The notes beneath the pieces are model-generated. The model had not been told where the DNA came from and searched no databases. It saw only the letters and a program-made list of their open reading frames with translations. Of a stretch of 64,000 bases of DNA, positions 36,052 to 44,107 are shown one piece after another. The stretch's first letter is position 1; the number at the start of each line of letters is the position of its first letter. Both the position numbers and the translations under genes were made by a program. The stretch is taken from assembly GCA_905200945.1 (NCBI GenBank), contig CAJKMG010000005.1, positions 58,754-122,753 on the forward strand, given 5' to 3'. The DNA comes from an uncultured Akkermansia sp. Lineage in GTDB: Bacteria; Verrucomicrobiota; Verrucomicrobiia; Verrucomicrobiales; Akkermansiaceae.

Positions 36052-37455
36052 CTACTTTGCCCCACGGGCGAAAAGCACCGCCGGGACGGTTTTCAGAAGC
36101 AGCTTGATATCCAGCCACAGGGACCAGTTGTCAATATACTTCATATCCAGCTCCACCAGCTTTTCAAATTCCCGGATGTTGCTTCTTCCGGCAATCTGCC
36201 AGTACCCCGTCACACCGGGCAGCACGCTCAACCTGCGGCGGTGGGCGTCGCTGGTAAAAGCTTCCGTTTCATAAACAGGCAGCGGACGCGGGCCAACCAG
36301 GCTCATTTCCCCCTTCAGCACATTAATGAGCTGGGGAAGCTCATCGATGCTGAATTTGCGCAGGAAGCGCCCGAAGGAGAAAATGCGCGGGTCATGCTCC
36401 AGCTTAAAAATAGGGCCGTCCATGTCATTGCCGTACTTGGCTTTCACTTCATCCAGCCTTTTATCCGCGTCCCGGTACATGGTGCGGAACTTCCACATGC
36501 CAAACTCGCGGCCATACAGCCCGGAACGTTTCTGGCGGTAAAAAACAGGGCCGCGATCCGACAGCTTGATGCCCACAGCCGCCAGCACCCACAGGGGAGA
36601 CGTTCCCACCAGAAGTGCAAGCGCTCCCGTCCAGTCCAGTATTTTCTTCAGCTGCCAGGAGGTGGTATAAGGGATGGGAGTGGATTTGTACACCAGCATT
36701 CTTGTTCCTCCAATCACGCCGAAATAGGTTTTGTGCACGGCGGGCATGCTTACCACCATGCTCGCGTAAAAATCAACCCCCATCTTGCCACACAGTTCCA
36801 CCAGGCACCGCGCCACGGAAGAATCCACCTCCTCCGGCAGAAACACCACCTTGCTGACACAGTCCTTAATCAGCAAATTCCTGACTACCGCACTGTCCAC
36901 CTCTTCAGGGGCCATGACCAGCAGTTCATTCCTGAAGTCCACATGATTTCTCTCCAGCATCCTGCGGAATTCTTTCACATGGCCCGGAGTTCCCACCACC
37001 AGCGTAGGGGCTTCCTCCACCAGCCTTTTTTCCGCCCGGAACCGGCTGATACACAGCCAGAGGGAACCAAGAAAAGTAAGCAAATACGCCAGAAACTGGA
37101 CATCAATGTCTGCGGAGAAGGGAACAAAGAACTTCCATATCATGACGCTTAACACCACAAAACAGGAATATGCCACCACAAACCTCCGAATGCTTTCCCA
37201 GAGCGTCAGACAACGGTAGTAAACGCCGAGCTGGTCACAGCACATATACAGCAGCAAAGACATCGTCAGCGGCGTCAGCACCAGCGTCCGCAGACGCCAC
37301 GGTTCCGGAGCCACCCCATCCCATTGCCAGGACACAAATCCGACAACGAAGAAGACAATGAATGCGAGGACGAAAACAATAATTTTATTAATCCCGTAAG
37401 TAGTACGGTCTGCATTTTGAATCAGCATCGAGAGAATATGTAGATTAGCCGGCAT
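36052..37455 (-). CDS. Polyprenyl-phosphate sugar phosphotransferase (WbaP/WcaJ-like)
   Basis: 467 residues. The N-terminal half has four or five membrane helices (IIVFVLAFIVFFVVGFVSW and following) and a CoA-binding-like Rossmann region with PTLVVGTPGHVKEF; the C-terminal 190 residues are the bacterial sugar-transferase domain: YRQKRSGLYGREFGMWKFRTMYRDAD, KFSIDELPQLINVLKGEMSLVGPRPLP and PGVTGYWQIAGRSNI. It puts the first sugar phosphate on undecaprenyl phosphate for exopolysaccharide or O-antigen synthesis at the inner membrane. No other polysaccharide genes adjoin, so it is an orphan initiating enzyme here. Confidence 0.9.
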   Translation of the reverse strand: MPANLHILSMLIQNADRTTYGINKIIVFVLAFIVFFVVGFVSWQWDGVAPEPWRLRTLVLTPLTMSLLLYMCCDQLGVYYRCLTLWESIRRFVVAYSCFVVLSVMIWKFFVPFSADIDVQFLAYLLTFLGSLWLCISRFRAEKRLVEEAPTLVVGTPGHVKEFRRMLERNHVDFRNELLVMAPEEVDSAVVRNLLIKDCVSKVVFLPEEVDSSVARCLVELCGKMGVDFYASMVVSMPAVHKTYFGVIGGTRMLVYKSTPIPYTTSWQLKKILDWTGALALLVGTSPLWVLAAVGIKLSDRGPVFYRQKRSGLYGREFGMWKFRTMYRDADKRLDEVKAKYGNDMDGPIFKLEHDPRIFSFGRFLRKFSIDELPQLINVLKGEMSLVGPRPLPVYETEAFTSDAHRRRLSVLPGVTGYWQIAGRSNIREFEKLVELDMKYIDNWSLWLDIKLLLKTVPAVLFARGAK

Positions 37456-37829
37456 TTAAAATGCTCTGTCATCGTCTTTTTGTCAAATTGTTTACTCATT
37501 CTGAACCATGTCCGGCACAGAAGCCTGCCTCCCGGCAGGTCTTCCCGCCTCCGGGCGGCCGGAAAGCCTAAAATGACGAGATACCGGCTTGCAAGAATCC
37601 GGATCCCTGTGCATTGGTATACGCGTCAATCGACCGGACTGGTCACGCGCCTAGCCTGATCGCCCCCCTATCAGACCATGCATGGACCGTTGATCGGGGC
37701 ATGGGGCCCCCTTACTCCTGGCTTTTCTCATGGCAGCGGAACGTCCCGGCGATCCTCCGGATAGAATTTACTGCATACAGCGATAAATCCGGCATGACAC
37801 CAACATAATCATCAACTTAGCATATAAGT
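37456..37829. other. Intergenic region with GC-rich inverted repeats
   Basis: 370 bases between divergent genes. It holds CCTGCCTCCCGGCAGG and CCGCCTCCGGGCGG-like hairpins near 37525-37560 and, near 37660-37715, a dense set of overlapping repeats (CCATGCATGG palindrome, TGATC direct words, a G-run and a C-run). No gene is supported. A small structured RNA in front of the RNA-binding protein gene is possible but unproven. Confidence 0.4.
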
Positions 37830-38495
37830 ATGTCACAACACAACACACAGGGAAGACAAGGCCAGGGAGCCCGCCGCCGCTACAACAAGAGCGGACGCTC
37901 CTATGGCAATGACCGCCGCGATTCCAGCGGTTACCGTCCCAAGTATAGAAAAGAAGCGCCCGCCAAACTTTCCTTGTGGCAGCGTTTTCTGGGCCTTTTC
38001 GGCATCCGCCCGTCCAAGAACAACAAACATGCAGCCAGGGACAAAGCCGCCGCCAAAACCAACACCCGCGTAGCCCGCAACAGGCAGGATCGCGTTTCCG
38101 CACCCAAGCAGCCCGTCTCCAACCGCCGGCTTTATGTAGGCAATCTTTCCTATGAAGCTACGGAAAGCGACCTGGAGGACGTGTTCAAGGGCATCGGGGA
38201 AGTCAATTCCGTGGAAATCATCTACAACCCCCGCACCCACAAGTCCAAGGGGTATGCTTTTGTGGAAATGAAGAAGATGGAAGACGCCATCCGTTCCGTG
38301 GACATCCTCCACAACCAGCCTTTCATGGGCCGCAATCTGCTGGTCAGTGGAGCCAATGAACGCCAGGAACAACCCCGGCAACCCCGCGAAGACCGTGCAC
38401 CCAGGGAAGAACAGGGCTCCATGGCGGAAGTGAAGGAAACTTCCACCCCCCTGCTCCAGCCGGAAGCTCCCGCTCCCCAGTCCCAGGAACAATAA
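37830..38495 (+). CDS. RRM-domain RNA-binding protein
   Basis: 221 residues. The N-terminal 90 are basic and disordered (Arg/Lys/Gln/Ser-rich), apart from a short amphipathic stretch LSLWQRFLGLFGIRPS. An RNA-recognition motif follows (about 100-176) with RNP2 RLYVGNLS and RNP1 KGYAFVEM, both with the aromatic residues that stack on RNA. The tail is charged and Pro/Gln-rich. Single-RRM proteins of this kind occur in cyanobacteria and Verrucomicrobiota, bind single-stranded RNA, and are sometimes cold-induced. Its own unit; hairpin downstream. Confidence 0.9.
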   Translation: MSQHNTQGRQGQGARRRYNKSGRSYGNDRRDSSGYRPKYRKEAPAKLSLWQRFLGLFGIRPSKNNKHAARDKAAAKTNTRVARNRQDRVSAPKQPVSNRRLYVGNLSYEATESDLEDVFKGIGEVNSVEIIYNPRTHKSKGYAFVEMKKMEDAIRSVDILHNQPFMGRNLLVSGANERQEQPRQPREDRAPREEQGSMAEVKETSTPLLQPEAPAPQSQEQ

Positions 38496-38510
38496 CCCAT
38501 TTTACCATTC

Positions 38511-38542
38511 GGAAGCCGGCCTTTGAAGAAAGGCCGGCTTCC
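38511..38542. terminator. Hairpin terminator after the RRM gene
   Basis: A perfect 14-bp inverted repeat GGAAGCCGGCCTTT / AAAGGCCGGCTTCC with loop GAAG, 15 bp after the stop. The T-run after it is weak (TGCGTTTA). Confidence 0.75.
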
Positions 38543-38711
38543 TGCGTTTAGGGGAAAGGGAACTCCAGACAGCAGCGGACATGCAAACCGGCACGAATTC
38601 CAAACCATCCCACCACCCCAGCCATCCGGATGGGTTACAAGCCAATCCCCTGCCCTTTCCCGCCCCGGGACAGCGGAACAGGCAGGCCTTGCAAGACGGG
38701 GTCCCGAAGCG

Positions 38712-39458
38712 TCACGGCAACCCCCAGGCTCCGCGCAGACGCAAATATTCCCTGGCGGGGAGCAGAATGTAAAGGGGGTGCCTGGAAGGATCCAGCCATG
38801 CAATCATGGCCCTCAAATTTTCCTCGCTCATCGCGGTGCACCCGGCTGTAGGGGCTCCTCCGTCCCGGCGCCAGATATGGAAAAAAATGGAGGAACCCGC
38901 ACCCGGCACGGGTTTCTGCCTTCCGTCTGCGGCATTATGCCGGATAAATAGTTTCAGACTGTGGGCGTAATCATTCAGCTTCATCTGCTGCTTCAACTCC
39001 CACGGCGTGACGGGATCATGCTTCAGCACAAAGTGCTGGTTGTACAGGGGAGAAGAAGGGTCATCCACCCACATGTCCCGCGGCGTAATGCGGCGATACG
39101 GCATGGAACGCTTTTTCTGCGGCACGGGAACGGTTCCATATACTCCTCCCAGTTCAAAAATGCCTGCGGGAGAGCGCAAGTCTCCCTCCTTCTTCACCGG
39201 CCCTCCGGCGGGAGGAAGGCTGACGCCCCTGCCCCAGACCAGCCCGGATTTTCCCAGACGCGCCGGAAACGGTCCCTTCACCATCACCCAGCCGCGCGGC
39301 CCCTTTTCCAAAAGGCTCAACTGCACATGGGAACTATTCCACCCATCCGCGGAACCTACAATCACCTGGCTGCAATCCGCCGGAAGCGCCGCAGCCGGAA
39401 CACAAAACGCCGCCAGCATGCACAAACACAGGTATACTGCCTTCATAAGCCGTAGCAT
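38712..39458 (-). CDS. Exported YkuD-like L,D-transpeptidase family protein
   Basis: About 248 residues from the ATG at 39458 (alternatives at 39485 and 39446). A signal peptide ends near AAALPAD. The rest is a COG3786-type YkuD domain: GRGVSLPPAGGPVKKEGDLRSPAGIFELG, RDMWVDDPSSPLYN, and the active-site end FFHIWRRDGGAPTAGCTAM with both the His and the Cys in place. Such proteins cross-link or attach to peptidoglycan in the periplasm. It is the last of four minus-strand genes, 71 bp after the 630-residue protein. Contrast with the inactive YkuD at 25.3-26.1 kb. Confidence 0.82.
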   Translation of the reverse strand: MLRLMKAVYLCLCMLAAFCVPAAALPADCSQVIVGSADGWNSSHVQLSLLEKGPRGWVMVKGPFPARLGKSGLVWGRGVSLPPAGGPVKKEGDLRSPAGIFELGGVYGTVPVPQKKRSMPYRRITPRDMWVDDPSSPLYNQHFVLKHDPVTPWELKQQMKLNDYAHSLKLFIRHNAADGRQKPVPGAGSSIFFHIWRRDGGAPTAGCTAMSEENLRAMIAWLDPSRHPLYILLPAREYLRLRGAWGLP

Positions 39459-39529
39459 AACGACGCCGTTCCGGAAGAAAAGCAATTACTCCGTCTCCGC
39501 AGACAGGCCATACGACGGAATTTACCCGC

Positions 39530-41422
39530 CTAGTTCAACGGAAGAATTTCGTCCAGCAGGGACTCAATTCCCTCCTTGGCAAACCGGGAATACAGATACA
39601 GCTTTTTGGCTTCCATGTATTTGCCCAGGGCGGACCCCACTTCCCCCGCATTTCTGCATTTTTCCGCATCATTCAGCAAATTCACCAGCGCGCTTGCTTT
39701 TGCCGTCAGGTCCAGATACCTGGCATTCAGCTCCTGGTCATTGATGAACAGCTCCTGGTCTCTGGAACGCAGCTGCTGAAGCTCCTCCCAGGCGCCGTAT
39801 ACGTCCTGCATGGCTTCACGCTGGCGCGCCGCGCCCAGGGCACGCTCAATGACGGCCATTTTGCCCAGATCTTCCACAAACTGCTTCTGGAGCTCCGGAT
39901 CATTCTTCACCAGAACGGCGAATTCATGCTGGTTGTCAAAAATGCGGCGATAATTCTTATTCTTGTGGAAACGCTTGAAATCCTCCAGCGCGTGGGATTG
40001 CTGACCTGCGGCCATCATGGCGTTCCGCAACGGAAGAAGGCGGGGATTTTTCGGCCAGATTTCAATGGCGCTTTTCAGGCATTCCTCCAGTTTGGCGCGG
40101 TCCCCCCTAGCCAGGGCTTCCTGCCCCTGAGAAATATAGGCGTCACTGGCGAATACGGCGGCGCTGATAGCGGACTCAGCACGGCCCGTGCTGAAATCCC
40201 TGGAAGTCTTCTTAAGAGCCTCCACCAGGGAAAGGGCCTCTTCGTAATCTTTGCCGTTCATCAGCTCGAACAACTTTTCCACGTCCCGCTTGAAGGTATA
40301 CAGTTTTTGCTTCTTCTCGTACGGGAACGTATTCACGGCAGGCATGAATTCCCCGATCAGGAGAGCTTCGTTCAACCGTTCCAGCGCATCCACGTAATGA
40401 CGGGAATCCACCAGATTGTTCACGGCCTTCATGTGCCGGTCGGAGTCACGGGCCAGTTCCCGGGAAAGGTTGTCCAGAATAGCGACGGTGGGAGGGGCGC
40501 CCAGCGTACCGCTGAACATCTTGGCGGCATCGGAATTCTTATCCAGCCGCAGCTTGGTATCCCCGTCATTGAACAGGCGGCTGTAAACGCCGCAGCCTAT
40601 GGAAACATGGTCAAAACGCCGCTGGGCAAACAATTGGACCAGCGTGGACTGAAAAACAATCTTCGCTTCCGTCACCGTCAGCACCTGTTCACTCTCCAGC
40701 TTCAGCTTGCGGGCCTCCATCTCCACCACACGCTTTTCCAGATATTTGTAACGGGGGTTATTTTTGGCCGGGTGATTGGTGGAAGTTTCCTTTTTCCCTC
40801 CCTTCTGGCCGGAGGGCGCACCGGAAATCGTCGTCACGCCACTTTCCATCAGGCTCATCTTCTGGGCGTTGCTGCGGATTTCCCTCTCCACCGCCTCAAG
40901 CATCTTCCCCTTGTTTTTTCCATTGCTCCTAGCCTGCCACGCGGTGTAAATGGCCTGGCAGAGAGCGTCGGAAACGCCTCCGTCCAGCGGATTGCTGGAA
41001 GCGGCGGTCAACAGGTCCACTACCTGCCGCACCACATTATCCGCCACCAGTTTTTCCTTGCGCATGGAGAGCGTTTCGTGAAGCTTTTCAAAGATTTTCT
41101 GATATTCCTTCGCGTCCTCCGTGCTCTCCTCCGGCTGGCTCAGATATTTGTTGAAACGCGCTTCAATCTCCCGGAAACTGCCCATATTCAACGTCGTTCC
41201 GTTGATGGTCACCGTGCCGTCCTGAGGATTCAGGAAAGGCAGCTCATTGCCGTACAGAGATTTGGCATCCCCCTGCCTGGAAGGCTGGTAGGCATTCGGC
41301 TGTACGGCGGGAGGGGAGGCAGGAGACGCGGCAGGTGAGCCGCCGGCTGCAGGAGGATTGTACATCATCTGTCCCAGCGAGGGAACCGCGCAGGCCAGGG
41401 TCATCAAAAAACAGCATTTCAT
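39530..41422 (-). CDS. Large exported helical-repeat protein of unknown function
   Basis: 630 residues. The signal peptide is short (MKCCFLMTLACAVPSLGQ); then comes a Pro/Ala/Ser linker (about 20-50), and the rest is almost entirely alpha-helical with TPR-like repeats, for example EEALSLVEALKKTSRDF and AKLEECLKSAIEIWPKNPRLLPLRNAMM (a canonical TPR ending with a P-x-N-P break), plus coiled-coil stretches (YKYLEKRVVEMEARKLKLESEQVL). No catalytic motif is seen. It should be periplasmic or outer-surface and serve as scaffold. It lies 18 bp after a one-helix membrane protein gene, downstream of an ABCG transporter, so the three probably work together. Confidence 0.75.
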   Translation of the reverse strand: MKCCFLMTLACAVPSLGQMMYNPPAAGGSPAASPASPPAVQPNAYQPSRQGDAKSLYGNELPFLNPQDGTVTINGTTLNMGSFREIEARFNKYLSQPEESTEDAKEYQKIFEKLHETLSMRKEKLVADNVVRQVVDLLTAASSNPLDGGVSDALCQAIYTAWQARSNGKNKGKMLEAVEREIRSNAQKMSLMESGVTTISGAPSGQKGGKKETSTNHPAKNNPRYKYLEKRVVEMEARKLKLESEQVLTVTEAKIVFQSTLVQLFAQRRFDHVSIGCGVYSRLFNDGDTKLRLDKNSDAAKMFSGTLGAPPTVAILDNLSRELARDSDRHMKAVNNLVDSRHYVDALERLNEALLIGEFMPAVNTFPYEKKQKLYTFKRDVEKLFELMNGKDYEEALSLVEALKKTSRDFSTGRAESAISAAVFASDAYISQGQEALARGDRAKLEECLKSAIEIWPKNPRLLPLRNAMMAAGQQSHALEDFKRFHKNKNYRRIFDNQHEFAVLVKNDPELQKQFVEDLGKMAVIERALGAARQREAMQDVYGAWEELQQLRSRDQELFINDQELNARYLDLTAKASALVNLLNDAEKCRNAGEVGSALGKYMEAKKLYLYSRFAKEGIESLLDEILPLN

Positions 41423-41440
41423 GGGGCTCGGAAGGGTTAT

Positions 41441-41872
41441 TTATTTAGGCTGAATGGATGTAGCTACGCACACGCCGCGCACCTTCGGATTAATGTCTTC
41501 CACCCGGAACTCTATCCTGTATTGCTGGTCTCGGTTGATGTTCAGTCCGTTCCTGGCGCCGTCAGAGACACAGACGGGAATGATGTACTCACGCCCGGAG
41601 GAGTCTTTGTACAAGAAGGAAATGAGCTCGGAATCACCGCGCGGAAAACGGTCAATCACCGTTCCGTCCAGAGCATAATTATTCTTGGAAAGCTGGGAAG
41701 CGTTCGCCGCCAGAATGTCCAGAGGTATATCCGACCCGGCCTGAGGCTTATCCCCGGCACGGAACATAACAATTCCCACTATAACGGCCAGCACAAAAAC
41801 CGCCGCTCCAACCGTCAAAATCAATGCGGATGGTGAAGAACTCTTCTTTTTTGCTGCACGCCGTCTCGCCAT
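41441..41872 (-). CDS. One-helix membrane-anchored protein
   Basis: 143 residues from the ATG at 41872; the longer frame to 42001 runs inside the ABC gene and is not used. A basic start (MARRRAAKKKSSSPS) and one hydrophobic helix (ALILTVGAAVFVLAVIVGIVMF, about 16-37) put the rest in the periplasm. The soluble part is a small beta-rich domain (ELISFLYKDSSGREYIIPVCV ... YRIEFRVEDINPKVRGVCVAT), with two Cys that may form a disulfide. I do not recognise the family. It lies 52 bp after the ABCG transporter and 18 bp before the TPR protein. Confidence 0.7.
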   Translation of the reverse strand: MARRRAAKKKSSSPSALILTVGAAVFVLAVIVGIVMFRAGDKPQAGSDIPLDILAANASQLSKNNYALDGTVIDRFPRGDSELISFLYKDSSGREYIIPVCVSDGARNGLNINRDQQYRIEFRVEDINPKVRGVCVATSIQPK

Positions 41873-41924
41873 AATTTTTGATGGAAAGATTATATAACGG
41901 ACTTTCCGCAAGTGCACGCATAAA

Positions 41925-43697
41925 TTAAAGCTCCCATCGCGAACGGCGGATCCCCGCGTAAGCAGCCGCAATGCCGCACGCAACATGCACTCCCAGAACA
42001 ATGTAGCAAACCAGGGAGGGAGTCAGGTCCGTATCCAGCACATTCTTGACGGCGTAATATACGTCGCTCTTCAGGGCGGAGATGCTGCCGGACCACGCCC
42101 AATACGCGGAAATGAAGGGCCGTATGAGGCTCTCCACCTGTTCCGGAAGAGCCAGTACCGCTCCGGAGAGAGGAAGCTGGAAACCCACCAGATAAATGCT
42201 CAGCAGGGAAGCCTGGTCCGCACTCCGGGCCAGCGCGGAAATGCCCAGGCATACAAAAGTCATGGCGGCATCCGCCAAAATCAGGAACAGCAGATGCGTC
42301 AGGCCGCCGCCGCGGTCCCAGAAAAAATCTACAAAGGCAAACATCCAGACGGATTGCACCAGCACCAGAACGCTCAGATAGGACAGTTTGCTCGCCAGGT
42401 AAGCGGAAGGTCTCATGCCCGCATACTTCTCTTTTTCCATGACGGCGCGTTCACCGGCCACCTCGCGGGCGGCATTGTTGGACCCCATCAGCCCCAGCAG
42501 AATCACCTCAAACATGATGATGCCGGAGACGGCGGATCCCGTCTTCATGTTCAGCTGCTGGGCTTCCATATCTTTCTGGACAGTCTGAATGTCCTGCGTG
42601 GCGGAAAGCCCTACGATCTGCCCGGATCCCTTGTCCGTGAACATGGCCACCAGCACGGGAAACAGCAGCACCATGACCAATTGAAGAACCAACTGGGAAC
42701 GGTCACGGAAAAAGATGCGCCAGCGCCGTCCCAGCAGACAAAAGAACTGGGTAAAGAATCCGGGAACTTCCGGAATATTTTCCTCCACGGCCTTTTCCCT
42801 TTCCGTTCCGGATTCTCCGGAAGCCCCCTCCTTCTCCGCCTCCGCAAGGCGGACGGCATCCGGATCCGGCAGCTCTCCGGAAAGAATTTTCCTTTCCCTT
42901 TCCTGTTCCAGACGGGAATAATAGGAATCCCGATGCTTGCTCCAGGACCGGCTCCAGGAAAGGCCTTCACGATCCTGGAGCTTCGGATAAATCTCCTCCA
43001 GCGAGGAAACGCCGAAGTAATGCAGCATGGTTTTCGGAGAACCGTGGTAAGCCACGCAGCCCTGGTGCATGACCAGGATAGAATCATACCTGTCCAGATG
43101 GGAAAGACTGTGCGTGACGGAAATGACGATGCGGCCCTCCGAGCGGGAGATTTCATGCAGGAGGTTCACGATATCGTGTTCCGACCTGGGATCCAGTCCG
43201 GACGTCACCTCATCGCAAATCAACAGCCGGGGATTGGATACCAGTTCCATAGCCAGAGCCAGACGTCTCTTCTGACCGCCGGAAAGAATCTTCACATCCC
43301 GGTCCGTAATTCCTTCCATTCCCGTTACCTCCAGGGCATTGTCAATGCTGTCGTCCAAATCGTCCACGGAATTGAACCGGCAACGAAGCCTGGCGGCGCT
43401 CTCCACATTTTCATCCACGCTCAGCTGGTCATAAGCAATGCTGAACTGGGGAACGAACCCGATTTCCGAAGGTTCAAAGTCTTCTTCAGCCAAATCATGG
43501 CCATTCCAGAAAAAACGCCCTCCCGTTTCCGCAATCATGCCCGCGATCGCCTTCAATAAGGTTGTCTTTCCGCAGCCGGAAGGGCCAACGATCGCCATAA
43601 AATGCCCTCGAGGGACATTAAAACTGACATTGTCCAATAATTTCAAAGAACCATCCGGTGTTTCTATCTCATACGTGATGCCGTCCGCCTGCAACAT
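41925..43697 (-). CDS. ABCG-type ABC transporter (fused ATPase and permease)
   Basis: 590 residues with the ATPase first: VGPSGCGKTT (Walker A), FVPQFSIAYDQLSV (Q loop), LSGGQKRRLALAMEL (signature), LLICDEVTSGLDP (Walker B) and SVTHSLSHLD (H loop). After a charged linker (about 260-310) comes an ABC-2 permease with six helices, starting at FFTQFFCLLGRRWRIFFRDRSQ. This order is that of eukaryotic ABCG half-transporters and some bacterial exporters. It likely exports a lipid or other hydrophobic compound. First gene of a four-gene minus-strand run. Confidence 0.88.
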   Translation of the reverse strand: MLQADGITYEIETPDGSLKLLDNVSFNVPRGHFMAIVGPSGCGKTTLLKAIAGMIAETGGRFFWNGHDLAEEDFEPSEIGFVPQFSIAYDQLSVDENVESAARLRCRFNSVDDLDDSIDNALEVTGMEGITDRDVKILSGGQKRRLALAMELVSNPRLLICDEVTSGLDPRSEHDIVNLLHEISRSEGRIVISVTHSLSHLDRYDSILVMHQGCVAYHGSPKTMLHYFGVSSLEEIYPKLQDREGLSWSRSWSKHRDSYYSRLEQERERKILSGELPDPDAVRLAEAEKEGASGESGTEREKAVEENIPEVPGFFTQFFCLLGRRWRIFFRDRSQLVLQLVMVLLFPVLVAMFTDKGSGQIVGLSATQDIQTVQKDMEAQQLNMKTGSAVSGIIMFEVILLGLMGSNNAAREVAGERAVMEKEKYAGMRPSAYLASKLSYLSVLVLVQSVWMFAFVDFFWDRGGGLTHLLFLILADAAMTFVCLGISALARSADQASLLSIYLVGFQLPLSGAVLALPEQVESLIRPFISAYWAWSGSISALKSDVYYAVKNVLDTDLTPSLVCYIVLGVHVACGIAAAYAGIRRSRWEL

Positions 43698-44107
43698 GGT
43701 TCTTTTACTTTAACGTATCAACTTCCGCATTATCAAGGAAAATCGGGAATTTGCCCTTTATCCCGCCATAACCGGAGGACATGTTATCCGGGAACTTTCC
43801 CCGCCGGCCGCGGGCATGCTTCCGCAGATAGGGGCGTCTTGCCTCCCTCTCATTTTGGAACTGCCGCATGTCTGTATCCGTGCCGCAAACCGGGATACCC
43901 AACATTCCCCCGAAAAACCGGCTGAACAGGCATGGCCCTCCCTGAAAAGGAAGCTCGCCCCCCGGAAGCATTTATTTCATCATCTTCCATATCACCATCC
44001 GTTCACCATTAATCCGCAAAGGGTTCAGGATAAAATACGGAACGGAAAACAACAGCTGCCGTTCCGCCGGGCCTCCCCCCCTCCGGCCCGGACGTCTCCA
44101 GCCGTTT
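43698..44107. other. Intergenic region with two GC-rich hairpins
   Basis: 410 bases. Downstream of the ferredoxin gene on the minus strand lie two hairpins: CCGGGCC...CGGCCCGG (about 44078-44096) and CGGAACGG / CCGTTCCG (about 44038-44066), the second followed by TATTTTAT and probably the terminator. A minus frame at 43705-43971 is open but has no domain or start signal; I do not call it. Confidence 0.45.

Noticed and set aside
37660..37715. Structured-RNA candidate before the RRM gene
   Set aside because: Several overlapping repeats, but no single fold that stands out and no known family.
43705..43971. 88-codon minus frame between the ABCG and ferredoxin genes
   Set aside because: Ends within 8 bp of the ABCG start, where a promoter should be; the product has mixed character and no recognisable family.
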